Below, in pieces: positions 45,338 through 55,449 of a DNA stretch of 64,000 bases (within the stretch, counting starts at the first letter, position 1; each line of letters opens with the position of its first letter). A model generated the notes under the pieces. It was not told where the DNA came from, made no database searches, and worked only from the letters and a program-made list of their open reading frames with translations. Made by a program: the position numbers and the translations under genes. Source of the stretch: Rhodopseudomonas palustris (GTDB lineage Bacteria; Pseudomonadota; Alphaproteobacteria; Rhizobiales; Xanthobacteraceae); NCBI RefSeq assembly GCF_034479375.1, contig NZ_CP140155.1, positions 2,294,001-2,358,000 of the forward strand, read 5' to 3'.

Positions 45338-48300
45338 GCGACATCTCCGGGGCAGGCTCAGCGTCTTGCGCCGGCTGCTTCTTGTGAACCATGCTGAACA
45401 CCACCGGCACGAACATCAGTGTCGCGATGGTAGCAAAAATCAGGCCGCCGATCACGGCGCGGCCGAGCGGCGCGTTCTGCTCGCCGCCTTCTCCCAAGCC
45501 CAACGCCATCGGCGCCATGCCGATCACCATCGCCAGCGCCGTCATCAGCACCGGACGGAACCGGACGAAGCCGGATTCCAGCGCCGCCTGCACCGGATCG
45601 CCGAGCGCGGCGTAGCGCTCGCGCGCGAACGAGATCACCAGCACGCTGTTGGCGGTGGCGACGCCCATGCACATGATGGCGCCGGTCAGCGCCGGCACCG
45701 ACAGCGTCGTGCCGGTCGCGAACAGCATCCAGACGATGCCGGCGAGCGCCGCCGGCAGCGCGGTGATGATCACGAACGGATCGGCCCAGGACTGGAAGTT
45801 GACCACGATCAACAGATAGATCAGCACGATCGCGCCGAGCAGGCCGAACAGCAGGCCCGAGAATGCGCTGTTCATGGTCTCGACCTGGCCGAGCAGAACT
45901 ACCGACGAGCCCTTCGGCACCTCGGCCTTGGTCTCCTCGATCACCCTGCGGATATCGGCGGACACCGCGCCGAGATCGCGGCCCTGGGTGGTGGCGAAGA
46001 TCTGCACCATCGACTGGATGTCGTATTGCGAGATCACCGCATTGCCGGCCGCGCGTCTGATATCGGCGAGGCCACCGAGGATCGGCGCGCTGGCGCCGGC
46101 GCTCCCGGTCGCCGAAATCGGGATCGTTTCCAGTTTGCCCAGCGAGTCGATCTGGTATTGCGGGGTCTGCATCACGATCGAGTACGACACGCCATTGTCG
46201 GGGTTGAGATAATAGGTCGGCGCCACCTGCGACGAGCCGGCGAGATTCACCACCAGGCTGTTGGTGACGTCGCGCGTCGTCAGCCCGACATATTGGGCGC
46301 GGGTGCGGTCGACATCGATATTGAACATCGGATTGTTCGGCGATTGCTGAATCCGCGCATCGGCGACGCCGGGAATCCGCTTGATCTTCGCCAGCAGCTT
46401 GCCGGCGTATTCGAAATTCGCCGGCAGGTTGGCGCCGCGCACCTGCAGGTCGATCGGCGCCGGCGCGCCGAAATTGAGGATCTGGCTGACGATGTCGGCG
46501 GGCAGGAACGCGAAGCTCATGCCGGGAAACTGCCTCGGCAATTGCTCACGCAGCGCACGGACGTAGGTTTCGGTCGGCTCGTGCTCGCCCTTCAGCTTGA
46601 TCTGGATATCGCCGTCCTGGGTGCCGATCACGCCCGTATTGTTGTAGGTCAGATTGATGCCGGAGATCGGCATGCCGATGTTGTCGGTCATGGTTTCGAT
46701 CTGATCCGGCGGGATGATTCTGCGGATCGCCTTCTGCACCTCGGCGAGCTGATTGGCGGTTTCCTCGACGCGGGTGCCGACCTGGGTGCGAACGTGCATC
46801 AGGATCTGCCCGGAATCCACCGACGGAAAGAAGTTGCGTCCGAGATACGGCACCAGCGCGAACGAGATCGCGACGACGCCGAGGAAGCCCGCGACGAACA
46901 GCCTGCGGTGCCCCATCGCCAGCGTCAGCAGATCACCGTAGCCGTGGCGGAACCGGGCGAACAGGCCTTCGAAACCCTGCTGGAAACGAACCAGCGGATT
47001 GCGCGAGCGCTGCTTGGCGTCGAGGCTGCCGTGATGCACGTGCGGCTTCAGCAGATACTTCGCCATCGTCGGCACCAGCGTGCGCGACAGGATGAACGAC
47101 CAGATCATCGCGAACATCACCGCTTCGGCCATCGGCACGAACAGGAAGCGCGCCACGCCCTCGAGGAAGAACATCGGCACGAACACGATGCAGATGCACA
47201 GCAGCGAGACGAAGGCCGGCGTCACGATCTGCCGGGCGCCGTCCATGATCGACGTCTCGACCTCCTTGCCCTGCTCCAGATGCCAGTTGATGTTCTCGAT
47301 CGTCACCGTGGCGTCATCGACCAGAATGCCGACCGCGAGCGCGAGGCCGCCGAGGGTCATGATGTTCAGCGTCTCGCCGATCGCCGACAGCATCACGATG
47401 GCGCCGAGCACCGACAGCGGAATCGACACCGCGATGATGATCGTCGAGCGCCAGCTGCCGAGGAACAGCAGGATCATCACGCTGGTCAGCAGCGCGGCGA
47501 TCACGCCCTCGACCGCGACGCCTGTGATGGCGCCGCGCACGAACACCGACTGGTCGCCAATGAAGGCGATCTTCAGTTGTTCGGGCAACGCGTCCTTGAC
47601 CTCGGCGACCTTGCGCTTGATGCCCGAAATGATGTCGAGCGTCGACACCGCTCCCGCCTTCAGCACCATCATCAGCACCGAACGGTTGCCGTCGACGTGG
47701 ACGATGTTGGTCTGCGGCGGATTGCCGTCGCGCACCGAGGCGACGTCGCGCACATAGACCATCGCGCCGTTGACCGCCCTGATCGGCAGATTGCCGAGAT
47801 CGGCCATTTGCTTCGGCGAGTTGTTAAGCTGGATGACGTATTCGAACTCGCCGATCTTCTGAGTGCCGACCGGGGTGATCAGGTTCTGCGCGGCCAGCGC
47901 GTTGGCGACGTCCTGCCCGGACAGGCCGCGGGCCTGCAGCGCGGCGGGGTCGAGGTCGATCTGGACCTGACGCTGCTTGCCGCCGAACGGCCACGGGATC
48001 GCCGCGCCCGGCACGGTGACGAGCGGCGTGCGGAGCTGATTGATGGCGAGGTCGGCGAGGTTCTGCTCGGTCAGCCCGTCGCCGGACAGCGCAAGCTGGA
48101 TGATCGGCACCGTCGAGGCCGAGTAGTTCAGGATCAGAGGCGGCGTCGCGCCGGGCGGCATCTGCCTCAGCATCGTCTGCGAGATCGCCGTCACCTGGGC
48201 GTTGGCGGTGCGGATGTCGACGTTGGGCTGGAAGAAGATCTTGACGATACCGAAGCCGTTATACGAATTGGCGACGATGTGCTCGATGTCGTTGACCGTG

Positions 48301-48521
48301 GTGGTCAGCGCGCGCTGGAACGGCGTGGTCATGCGGCCGGCCATCTGGTCCGGCGGCAGGCCGGTGTATTGCCAGACCACGCCGATCACCGGGATGCGGA
48401 TTTCGGGGAAGATGTCGGTGGGCGTGCGCAATGCGGCGAGCGGACCGATGATCAGCAGGAGCAGCGCGAGCACCACGAAGGTGTAGGGCCGGCTCAGTGC
48501 GATGCGGACCAGCGATATCAT
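45327..48521 (-). CDS. RND efflux pump permease (HAE1/AcrB class)
   Basis: A 1064-residue inner-membrane proton-driven pump with twelve membrane helices and two large periplasmic loops. It starts MISLVRIALSRPYTFVVLAL. The helix-4 proton relay is present as GLALAVGILVDDATVTIENI, with the paired Asp of AcrB-type pumps; the duplicated half is seen in PALTGAIMCMGVATANSVLV. The gene order in transcription is pump, then adaptor. Substrate unknown; no TetR or MarR regulator is adjacent. The 249 bases upstream hold no gene I can see. Confidence 0.96.
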   Translation of the reverse strand: MISLVRIALSRPYTFVVLALLLLIIGPLAALRTPTDIFPEIRIPVIGVVWQYTGLPPDQMAGRMTTPFQRALTTTVNDIEHIVANSYNGFGIVKIFFQPNVDIRTANAQVTAISQTMLRQMPPGATPPLILNYSASTVPIIQLALSGDGLTEQNLADLAINQLRTPLVTVPGAAIPWPFGGKQRQVQIDLDPAALQARGLSGQDVANALAAQNLITPVGTQKIGEFEYVIQLNNSPKQMADLGNLPIRAVNGAMVYVRDVASVRDGNPPQTNIVHVDGNRSVLMMVLKAGAVSTLDIISGIKRKVAEVKDALPEQLKIAFIGDQSVFVRGAITGVAVEGVIAALLTSVMILLFLGSWRSTIIIAVSIPLSVLGAIVMLSAIGETLNIMTLGGLALAVGILVDDATVTIENINWHLEQGKEVETSIMDGARQIVTPAFVSLLCICIVFVPMFFLEGVARFLFVPMAEAVMFAMIWSFILSRTLVPTMAKYLLKPHVHHGSLDAKQRSRNPLVRFQQGFEGLFARFRHGYGDLLTLAMGHRRLFVAGFLGVVAISFALVPYLGRNFFPSVDSGQILMHVRTQVGTRVEETANQLAEVQKAIRRIIPPDQIETMTDNIGMPISGINLTYNNTGVIGTQDGDIQIKLKGEHEPTETYVRALREQLPRQFPGMSFAFLPADIVSQILNFGAPAPIDLQVRGANLPANFEYAGKLLAKIKRIPGVADARIQQSPNNPMFNIDVDRTRAQYVGLTTRDVTNSLVVNLAGSSQVAPTYYLNPDNGVSYSIVMQTPQYQIDSLGKLETIPISATGSAGASAPILGGLADIRRAAGNAVISQYDIQSMVQIFATTQGRDLGAVSADIRRVIEETKAEVPKGSSVVLLGQVETMNSAFSGLLFGLLGAIVLIYLLIVVNFQSWADPFVIITALPAALAGIVWMLFATGTTLSVPALTGAIMCMGVATANSVLVISFARERYAALGDPVQAALESGFVRFRPVLMTALAMVIGMAPMALGLGEGGEQNAPLGRAVIGGLIFATIATLMFVPVVFSMVHKKQPAQDAEPAPEMSHVH

Positions 48522-48770
48522 CCGTCAGGCCGTTCCCGATGCTGTCGTCGATGACGGCGACCCTGCCGCGATGTCTGATCTACCTGAACGCACCCGGGGT
48601 CGCCAAGCTGTTGCAACGCACAAGCTCCCTGCAGAGATCGAATAGCAGCGTATTTCGGCCGGTCGCGGATGGATGGTCACGACAGAGTGATCGCAAGCGG
48701 AGAGAGTCCGGGACGGCCCGCCGCCGATCACGAGAGCGGAGCGTGGAAGCCGAGGGAACTCGCGGATGCG

Positions 48771-49643
48771 TCAGCGCGGCCGCGGGTCGCCGAAGCATGA
48801 AGTTCGGCGGACCGGCGATCTTCCGTCATCTGGCTCGAATTCCACGTCGCGACACAACGACGTCTTGGAGTTCACAGCGTAGGGCGCGAACCAGCCGAGT
48901 CCGTCCAGCGTCACGCCGCGCGGCCGATATTCGGCGCCGACGAAGCCGGCATAGCCGAGCCGGTCGAGTTCGTCGAACAGGAAGGGATAGTTCAATTCCT
49001 CGCCGTCCGGTTCGTGACGCGACGGCACGCTGGCGATCTGGATGTGGCCGATGATCGGCATCATCTCGCGCAGCCGCATCACGACGTCGCCGTGCAGGAT
49101 CTGGCAGTGATAGATGTCGAACTGCAGCTTGAGGTTCGGGATCTGCAATTCGCGGATCAGGTCACGGGCGAAGGCGAAATCGCCGAGGAAATAGCCCGGC
49201 ACGTCGCGCGTGTTGAGCGGCTCGATCAGCACATCGATGCCGTGCGGCGCAAAGAAATGCGCCGCCACCGCGAGTGATCGGCGAAACGCCAGCGCCGCTT
49301 CGCCGTCGTGGCGATCGGCGATCCCGGCCATCAGATGCACGCGTTTCGCGCCGGTCGCCAGCGCATAGGGCAGCGCGGTGTGCAAGCTCTGCTGTAGCTC
49401 TGCGAACTTCTCCGGCCGCGCCGCAAACCCCTTTTCGCCGGCCGCCCAGTCGCCGGGCGGCAGATTGAACAGCGCCTGCGTGAGGTGATTGCGCCTCAAT
49501 CGCTCGGCGATGTCGTCGGGCCTGTGCTCATAGGGAAACAGAAACTCCACCGCGGAGAACCCGGCTGCGGCTGCGGCATCGAAGCGATCGAGAAACGGGT
49601 GCTCGGTGAACATCAGGCTGAGATTGGCGGCAAAGCGCGGCAT
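48771..49643 (-). CDS. hydroxypyruvate isomerase-like TIM-barrel protein
   Basis: A 290-residue xylose-isomerase-like TIM barrel (MPRFAANLSLMFTEHPFLDR, FPYEHRPDDIAERL, metal and substrate residues in LIEPLNTRDVPGYF, FDIYHCQILHGDV and HIQIASVPSRHEPDGEELNY). This matches Hyi/OtnI, which isomerise hydroxypyruvate or 2-oxo-tetronate. The family normally ends around residue 258 with GLGWFAPY; here about 33 unconserved residues follow, perhaps from a lost stop. The start at 49643 (MPRFAAN) is the family start. It is downstream of the Liv-type transporter but separated by a repeat. Confidence 0.88.
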   Translation of the reverse strand: MPRFAANLSLMFTEHPFLDRFDAAAAAGFSAVEFLFPYEHRPDDIAERLRRNHLTQALFNLPPGDWAAGEKGFAARPEKFAELQQSLHTALPYALATGAKRVHLMAGIADRHDGEAALAFRRSLAVAAHFFAPHGIDVLIEPLNTRDVPGYFLGDFAFARDLIRELQIPNLKLQFDIYHCQILHGDVVMRLREMMPIIGHIQIASVPSRHEPDGEELNYPFLFDELDRLGYAGFVGAEYRPRGVTLDGLGWFAPYAVNSKTSLCRDVEFEPDDGRSPVRRTSCFGDPRPR

Positions 49644-49699
49644 GTTGAGCGTCCCTCGGCATCCTTGGAGGCTCAAGAGATACGATGAATTTCAGCATC

Positions 49700-49785
49700 C
49701 GTCATCGCGAGCACAGCGAAGCAATCCAGGACCAGATGCACGGGACATCTGGATTGCTTCGTCGCTCTGCGCCTTGCAATGACGC
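49700..49785. repeat. palindromic intergenic repeat, GTCATCGCGAGCACAGCGAAGC class
   Basis: CGTCATCGCGAGCACAGCGA with AGCAATCCAGG at the left, CTGGATTGCTTCGTCGCTC ending TTGCAATGACG at the right. It lies between livF and the isomerase-like gene. Confidence 0.72.
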
Positions 49786-49832
49786 GGAGCGATGGAGACT
49801 CAACTCGGAGGCAAAACCCGCAGCAAACTCAG

Positions 49833-50537
49833 CTAAAGGCCCAGATATGCTTTGCGGACGTCCGGATTGTCCATCAGCTCGGCGGATTTGCCCTGCATCA
49901 GCACCCTGCCCGTCTGCAGGATGTAGGCGCGGTCGGCGATTTCGAGGCATTCGGCCATGCGCTGCTCGACGATCAGAACGGTCATGCCGGCGTCGCGGAT
50001 CTTCTTCACCGACTGAAAGATCTCGCTGACCAGCTTTGGCATGATGCCCTGCGACGGCTCGTCGAGCATCAACAGCCGCGGCCGCGTCATCAGCGCGCGA
50101 CCGATCGCCAGCATCTGCTGTTCGCCGCCGCTCAATGTCTCGGCGCGCTGTTCGAGCCGTTCCTGCAGGCGCGGAAACAGACTGAAGACGAACTCGAGCG
50201 GCTGCTCGCGGTCCGGCTTGCCGCGGAACAGATAGCTGCCGAGCCGCAGATTGTCGTGCACCGACAGCCGCGGAAACAGCCTGCGGTTCTCCGGCACGTA
50301 AGCGATGCCGCGCGCGGTGATCAGGTGCTGCGCGGTGCCGTCGATGCGTTCGCCGTCGAACGACACCTGTCCGGAACGCGGACGCTCGGCGCCGGCGATC
50401 GATTTCAGCAGCGTCGACTTGCCCGCGCCGTTGGCGCCGGCGACGCAGACGATCTCGCCCTTCTCGACCTCGATCGAGACCTGCGAAATCGCGACCAGCC
50501 CCTGATAGGCCGTGGTGATCTCACGCACCGACAGCAT
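49833..50537 (-). CDS. livF: branched-chain amino acid-type ABC transporter ATPase (LivF)
   Basis: A 234-residue cytoplasmic ATPase of the Liv/Urt class. Walker [17 protein letters not shown], signature LSGGEQQMLAIGRAL, Walker B LLMLDEPSQGIMP and the LivF-type EQRMAECLEIADRAY are seen. ATG at 50537 with GGGGA upstream is preferred to the TTG at 50549. It overlaps livG by 17 bases. It completes the H-M-G-F set of an ABC importer. Confidence 0.94.
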   Translation of the reverse strand: MLSVREITTAYQGLVAISQVSIEVEKGEIVCVAGANGAGKSTLLKSIAGAERPRSGQVSFDGERIDGTAQHLITARGIAYVPENRRLFPRLSVHDNLRLGSYLFRGKPDREQPLEFVFSLFPRLQERLEQRAETLSGGEQQMLAIGRALMTRPRLLMLDEPSQGIMPKLVSEIFQSVKKIRDAGMTVLIVEQRMAECLEIADRAYILQTGRVLMQGKSAELMDNPDVRKAYLGL

Positions 50538-51255
50538 GGCGATCCCCAAGATAGGCAGTGATGACTTTCGGATCCCGCACGACGTCCGCCGGCTCGCCTT
50601 CGACCAGCACCTTGCCGAGATCGAGCACGATAGCGCGATCGACCAGCGGCATCACGATTTCCATGACGTGTTCGACCATCAGCACGGTGACGCCGGTGTC
50701 ACGGACACGGCGCACCAGTTCGACGCCGGTCTGCGCCTCGGTCGGCGTCAGCCCGGTCAGCACCTCGTCGAGCAGCAGTAGCTTCGGCTCGGTGGCGAGC
50801 GCGCGCGCGACCTCGAGCCGGCGCTTTTCGGACGGGATGAGCTGGTTCGCCAGCACGTCGGCGCGGGCGTCGAGGCCGCAGAAGGCCAGCACTTCGTGCG
50901 CCTTGCGGCGCGCTTCGCGCATCACCGTGGTGCGGATCAGCGCGCCGACGATGACGTTGTCGATCACCGTCATCGACTCGAAACTCTTCACCACCTGGAA
51001 GGTGCGGGCGATGCCGCGCGCGCAACGCGCGGTAGCGGGAAGTTTCGTCACGTCCTCGCCGTCGAAAATGATCGAGCCCTGGGTCGGCGGCAGCACGCCG
51101 GCGATCAGGTTGAACAGCGTCGATTTGCCGGCGCCGTTCGGGCCGATCAGCCCGACGATCTCACCACGGCCGACCGAGATCGACACGTCGCTGTTGGCGA
51201 TCAGACCGCCGAAGCGCTGCCACACGCCGCGGGTCTCGAGCAAGGGCACGGTCAT
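50521..51255 (-). CDS. livG: branched-chain amino acid-type ABC transporter ATPase (LivG)
   Basis: A 244-residue ATPase with Walker [17 protein letters not shown], the LivG-specific [20 protein letters not shown], and Walker [16 protein letters not shown]. The signature loop before Walker B reads [15 protein letters not shown] rather than LSGGQ-like LPYGQQRRLEIARAL; Gly is replaced, which is unusual but the flanking helix is conserved. It is coupled to livM by ATGA overlap. Confidence 0.94.
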   Translation of the reverse strand: MTVPLLETRGVWQRFGGLIANSDVSISVGRGEIVGLIGPNGAGKSTLFNLIAGVLPPTQGSIIFDGEDVTKLPATARCARGIARTFQVVKSFESMTVIDNVIVGALIRTTVMREARRKAHEVLAFCGLDARADVLANQLIPSEKRRLEVARALATEPKLLLLDEVLTGLTPTEAQTGVELVRRVRDTGVTVLMVEHVMEIVMPLVDRAIVLDLGKVLVEGEPADVVRDPKVITAYLGDRHAVGA

Positions 51256-52238
51256 CGCGGCGCTCCCTTCGAGGCGGGTCGCCGCGAGAACAATCCGATC
51301 AGCCCCTCCGGCCGCGCCAGCGAGATCAGCACGATCACGGTGCCGTAGAGAATGAGATCGACGCCCCGTCCGGAGCCGCCGATGAAGGAGCGCGTCAATT
51401 CGGTCAGCGGGATCAGGATCACGGCGCCGAGCACCGGCCCCCACAGCGTGCCGATGCCGCCGAGCACCGCCGGCAGCGCCATCAGCAGCGAGAACTGGAA
51501 CGTCATCACGCTTTCGGGATCGATGTAGGACACGAACATCGCATAGAAGGCTCCTCCGATCGCGGTGAGGAAGGCGGACACCGCGGCGGCGCCCATCTTG
51601 GAGTTGAACACCACCACGCCGAGGCTTTCAGCGGCTTCCGGATTGTCCTTCACCGCGCGCCACCAATAGCCCCATTTCGAGTTCTCCAGCCACCACGTCA
51701 CCAGCCAGGCGACGCAGCAGAACACCAGGGCGAAGTAGTAGTAGGGCAGCTTGCTGCGGGTGAACTGGAATTTGGCCCAACTGTCGCCGCGCACCGGGAT
51801 GTCGATGCCGAGCGCAGCTCCGGCCCAGTCCCAGTTGTGGAACAGCAGGAAGCCGATTTCGGCGATCACGATGGTGGCGATGACGAAATAATGCCCGCGC
51901 AGCCGGAAGGTCGGATAGCCGAGCGCCAGTGCGATCACCGCCGAGATCAGGCCGCCGCCGAGCATCCCGAACCACGGCAGCACGCCGAATTTGGTGAACA
52001 GCAGCGCCGTGGTGTAGGCGCCGAGCCCGAAATACAATGCGTGGCCCAGCGAAATCTGGCCGCAATAGCCACCGAGGATGTTCCAGGCCTGCGACAGCGC
52101 CGCATACATCAGGGTCAGCACCATGATGTTCTGGACGTAGACGTCCTTGACGAACAGCGGCACCAGCGCCGCGATACAGGCGAGCACGGCGGCGACGATG
52201 AGGTCGCGGCGGCGGCGTTTGGCGTGTGCCTGGTCCAT
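51252..52238 (-). CDS. livM: branched-chain amino acid-type ABC transporter permease (LivM)
   Basis: A 328-residue inner-membrane permease with about nine hydrophobic segments. It has the LivM landmarks [36 protein letters not shown], and the EAA-like loop [18 protein letters not shown]. It starts with a basic cytoplasmic tail (HAKRRRRD). The start ATG at 52238 overlaps the livH stop by one base and its end overlaps livG by ATGA. Confidence 0.94.
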   Translation of the reverse strand: MDQAHAKRRRRDLIVAAVLACIAALVPLFVKDVYVQNIMVLTLMYAALSQAWNILGGYCGQISLGHALYFGLGAYTTALLFTKFGVLPWFGMLGGGLISAVIALALGYPTFRLRGHYFVIATIVIAEIGFLLFHNWDWAGAALGIDIPVRGDSWAKFQFTRSKLPYYYFALVFCCVAWLVTWWLENSKWGYWWRAVKDNPEAAESLGVVVFNSKMGAAAVSAFLTAIGGAFYAMFVSYIDPESVMTFQFSLLMALPAVLGGIGTLWGPVLGAVILIPLTELTRSFIGGSGRGVDLILYGTVIVLISLARPEGLIGLFSRRPASKGAPR

Positions 52239-53116
52239 CAGATCGATCCGAACAGGCCACGCGGCCGAATGAAGACGACGAGCAAATAGACGGCGTAGAT
52301 GCCGACCGCTTTCAGCGACGGCGGCATGATCAGCGCGGTGGTGGCCTCGACGAGGCCGACGATGATGCCGCCGGCGAACGCGCCGAATACGCTGCCGAAG
52401 CCGCCCAGCGCCACGGTGACATAGGCGATCAGCGCGAACGAGGCGCCGACGTCGGGATAGATGTAGAAGAACATCGCCATCACCGCGCCGGCAAGGCCGA
52501 CCAGCGCAGAGCCGAGCCCCCAGCCGAGCGCGAACACCCGGTTCTTGTCGATGCCGACCAGCGCCACCGCGCCGGCATCCTCACGGGTCGCCTCCAGCGC
52601 GCGGCCGAAATCGGTCTTCTTGATGAAGAAGTACAGCGCGCCGAACGCCGCCAGCGACACCAGCGCGCCGACAAGTTGCGGCACCGGCAGGAATATGCCG
52701 CCGAACGAGATCGTCTTGCCGCCGAGCCAGGAGACGTTGATGCTGCGATAGTCCGGCGTGAAGAAATACTGCGCCAGGCCGCGCATCAGAATGGCGAGGC
52801 CGAAGGTGGTGAAGATCTGCACCATGCCGATATTGGCTTTCGCCCGCATCGCGAAGCGAATGATGAACAAGTAAGCGACCGCTCCGAAGACGAACATCGC
52901 CGCACCTACCAGCGGCGCGGAGAGCAACGGGTCGATCGCGAAGAAGGCGAACAGGAAGAACGAGATGTACATCGCCAGCATCAGGAATTCGCCGTGGGCG
53001 AAATTGGTGACGTCCATCAGGCCGAAGATCAGAGCCAGCCCGACCGCGACCAGGCCATACAGCAGCCCCATCAGCAGGCCGCTGGCCAGGGATTGGATGA
53101 TGGTTGCGGTGGTCAA
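52238..53116 (-). CDS. livH: branched-chain amino acid-type ABC transporter permease (LivH)
   Basis: A 292-residue inner-membrane permease with GLLMGLLYGLVAVGLALIFG, MDVTNFAHGEFLMLAMY and ALEATREDAGAVALVGIDKN (EAA loop), all LivH features. The start is a TTG: the one at 53116 stands eight bases after AGGAG and is preferred over the TTG at 53122, which is only two bases from it. It is separated from the binding-protein gene upstream by 142 bases that contain a repeat. Confidence 0.93.
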   Translation of the reverse strand: MTTATIIQSLASGLLMGLLYGLVAVGLALIFGLMDVTNFAHGEFLMLAMYISFFLFAFFAIDPLLSAPLVGAAMFVFGAVAYLFIIRFAMRAKANIGMVQIFTTFGLAILMRGLAQYFFTPDYRSINVSWLGGKTISFGGIFLPVPQLVGALVSLAAFGALYFFIKKTDFGRALEATREDAGAVALVGIDKNRVFALGWGLGSALVGLAGAVMAMFFYIYPDVGASFALIAYVTVALGGFGSVFGAFAGGIIVGLVEATTALIMPPSLKAVGIYAVYLLVVFIRPRGLFGSI

Positions 53117-53150
53117 AGGCAAAGCTCCTGAACAAGAAGAAGCGGGCTGC

Positions 53151-53236
53151 CGTCATTGCGAGGAGCGAAGCGACGAAGCAATTCAGCGGCGCCGTACTCG
53201 GAGCTTCTGGATTGCTTCGCTGCGCTCGCAATGACG
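53151..53236. repeat. palindromic repeat inside the liv operon
   Basis: CGTCATTGCGAGGAGCGAAG with CGACGAAGCAATTCAG at the left and TGGATTGCTTCGCTGCGCTC ending GCAATGACG at the right. It lies between the binding-protein gene and livH, where a partial terminator could raise binding protein over permease. Confidence 0.75.
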
Positions 53237-53258
53237 ACGAACAGCGGCGAGCCGTCGC

Positions 53259-54509
53259 CTACGGCATCGGCCAGATCGCCTCGGCGACCGCGGCCTGTTC
53301 CGGGAAGATCGTCACGAACTTGCCGCCGACATATTGCAGCAGTACCGGGTCGGCGAAGGTGTTCTGGCCTTCGGCGTCGAATTTCACCTGCTTCCACGGC
53401 ATGATGGTCTTGTCGCCCGGCATGTCGGTCGCGACCAGCGCCTCGCGGATCTTCTCGCCGTCGGTCGACTTGGCGCGGTTGATCGCATCGGCCATCACGA
53501 TCAGGCCCATGAACTGCCGCGACGAATAGTCGTTGAAGTCCTTGCCGGACCTCTCCTTGTACATGTCGTTGATCTTGCCGACCATCGGCCGCTTGGCCGC
53601 GAGGTCGAGCGAGAACGAGCCGCGCGAGATCACGCCCGGGATCTTGTCACCGACCGCATCGTACAGCGCCTTCTCGGAGAAGCCGGCGTCCTGCGCGACG
53701 ATGTTCTTGGCCTTGTAGCCGAGTTCGCCCATGGTGCGGATCAGCAGAATGCCGTCGGTGGTGTAGCTCGACGGCATCAGCACGTCGGCGTCGGCGGCCT
53801 TGAGCTGCTGCACCTCGGCGGTCAGCGACGGCGAGTTGGCGCGATACTTGATGTCGGCGACGACCTTGTAGCCGCGATCCTTGGCGAGCTTGAGTTGGGC
53901 GTTCGCCGAATCGGTGCCGAAGATGGTGTCTTCGTGGAACAGCGCAAGCGTCTCGATCTTCTGGCCCTTCTTCTTCTGCGCGTCGAAGAAGTCGAACATC
54001 GCCTGCGAGAACATCTCGTCGTGCGGCGCGGCGCGGAAGTAGAACTTCAGGCCGCGGCGATGCAGGCTCGGCGACGAATTGTCGGCCGACAGGAACGGGA
54101 CCTGATAGCGCTCGCAGATCTGGCTGACGGTGACGGCGACCGCGCTCTGATAGGTGCCGACGATGGCGCTGACCTTTTCCTGCGTGATCAGGCGCTCGGC
54201 CTCCGCGCGGCCCTTTTGCGGGTCGGCCTGGTGGTCGGCGAACACCAGCCGCACCTTGGCGCCGCCGAGCCCGGGCAGGCCCTCGTCGCGCGCCAGCGGC
54301 AGATCGTAGTCGTATTTGTTGTTGATCAGTTCGGCCGCGGTCTGAAACGCCTTCTGGGCATCGACGCCGATCTGGGCGCTGGCGCCGGACAAGGGATAGA
54401 TCACACCGATCACGACTTCCTTGGCCTGCGCGCGGGCGGCCGTTCCGAACGGCAGCACGGCGGCGCTCGCTGCGCCTCCGATCACGAGATGACGGCGATT
54501 GATCTTCAT
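53259..54509 (-). CDS. Liv-type ABC transporter substrate-binding protein
   Basis: A 416-residue periplasmic binding protein (type I fold, Peripla_BP_6). The N-terminus NRRHLVIGGAASAAVLPFGT has a twin Arg before the hydrophobic stretch, so export may be by Tat; cleavage is near ARAQA. The ligand domain starts EVVIGVIYPLSGASAQIG and has AIVGTYQSAVAVTVSQICER and FFRAAPHDEMFSQAMFDFFD-like segments. It is the first gene of the transporter operon, 57 bases after a DUF1445 gene. The ligand may be an amino acid, amide or ureido compound; not decided by sequence. Confidence 0.94.
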   Translation of the reverse strand: MKINRRHLVIGGAASAAVLPFGTAARAQAKEVVIGVIYPLSGASAQIGVDAQKAFQTAAELINNKYDYDLPLARDEGLPGLGGAKVRLVFADHQADPQKGRAEAERLITQEKVSAIVGTYQSAVAVTVSQICERYQVPFLSADNSSPSLHRRGLKFYFRAAPHDEMFSQAMFDFFDAQKKKGQKIETLALFHEDTIFGTDSANAQLKLAKDRGYKVVADIKYRANSPSLTAEVQQLKAADADVLMPSSYTTDGILLIRTMGELGYKAKNIVAQDAGFSEKALYDAVGDKIPGVISRGSFSLDLAAKRPMVGKINDMYKERSGKDFNDYSSRQFMGLIVMADAINRAKSTDGEKIREALVATDMPGDKTIMPWKQVKFDAEGQNTFADPVLLQYVGGKFVTIFPEQAAVAEAIWPMP

Positions 54510-54566
54510 GGCATGTTCCTTTGCTACCAGCGCTGATGGTAATGCGATCGAAGGTTCGGGTTAGCC

Positions 54567-55385
54567 TCAGAGCACCGCAAGGTGCTTGTTCTTCAGGTCG
54601 GTGACAAGCATCAATCCGGGCGCATGGGTGATTGCGAACGGCACCTTGGCGGCCGCGATCACGGCCTGCGGAGTGACGCCGCAAGCCCAGAACACCGGCA
54701 ATTCGTCGTTCGCGATCGGCACCGGATCGCCGTAGTCGGGCTTGCCGATGTCGGCGATGCCGATCGACTGCGGCAGGCCGATATGCACCGGCGCGCCGTG
54801 GACCGAGGGAAAACGCGAAGTAATCTGCACGGCGCGGATGGCGTCCTTGGGCTTCAGCGGGCGCATCGACACCACCATCGGCCCGGCGAACGGACCGGCC
54901 GGCGCGCATGGGATGTTGGTGCGATACATCGGAACACGCACCTTGCAATCGATGTGCCGGATCGCGATGTCGTCCGCCAGCAGCGCTTCCTCGAAGGAGA
55001 ACGAGCAGCCGATCACGAACGCGACCAGATCGTCGCGCCAATGCGCCATCACGTCGGTCGGCTCCTCGATCACTTCGCCATCGCGCCACACCCGGTAGCG
55101 CGGCAGATCGGTGCGGATATCAAGGTCGAGCCCGAGCGCGGCGATCATCGGATTGCCGACATCGGACATGCCGATGATCGGGCACGGCTTCGGGTTGAGC
55201 TGGCAGAACCGATGGAAAGCGGCGGCGAATTTCTCGGGCAGGATGGCCAGATTGCCCTGCACGAAGCCGGGCGCGATGCCGGCGGTGCTGGCGGACTGTC
55301 CAGCCCGATAGGCGAGTCTGGCCTGATAGGAAGGAAGCGTCTGGCCATCGGCCTGGAACTGCTGATCTGCTATAGAAACAGTCAT
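54567..55385 (-). CDS. DUF1445 putative hydro-lyase (YcsI/D-glutamate cyclase-like)
   Basis: A 272-residue cytoplasmic protein of the DUF1445 family: [20 protein letters not shown] at the N-terminus, [22 protein letters not shown] segment ([16 protein letters not shown]), [20 protein letters not shown] and [20 protein letters not shown] with [11 protein letters not shown]. The family includes D-glutamate cyclase and proteins near 5-oxoproline and biotin-dependent carboxylase genes. It lies upstream of the Liv-type operon and is divergent from the LysR gene, so the regulator probably controls it. Confidence 0.92.
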   Translation of the reverse strand: MTVSIADQQFQADGQTLPSYQARLAYRAGQSASTAGIAPGFVQGNLAILPEKFAAAFHRFCQLNPKPCPIIGMSDVGNPMIAALGLDLDIRTDLPRYRVWRDGEVIEEPTDVMAHWRDDLVAFVIGCSFSFEEALLADDIAIRHIDCKVRVPMYRTNIPCAPAGPFAGPMVVSMRPLKPKDAIRAVQITSRFPSVHGAPVHIGLPQSIGIADIGKPDYGDPVPIANDELPVFWACGVTPQAVIAAAKVPFAITHAPGLMLVTDLKNKHLAVL

Positions 55386-55449
55386 TCTTTCGCCCTGCCC
55401 ACTATCTCGACAGCAGTGGAGCGCAAGCCTAGTATAATGTCTAATCTTT

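Noticed and set aside
45135..48554. A 1139-codon plus-strand open frame opposite the RND pump
   Set aside because: It is a shadow of the pump gene: composition is His/Arg/Asp-rich with no domain, and the pump on the minus strand has complete motifs.
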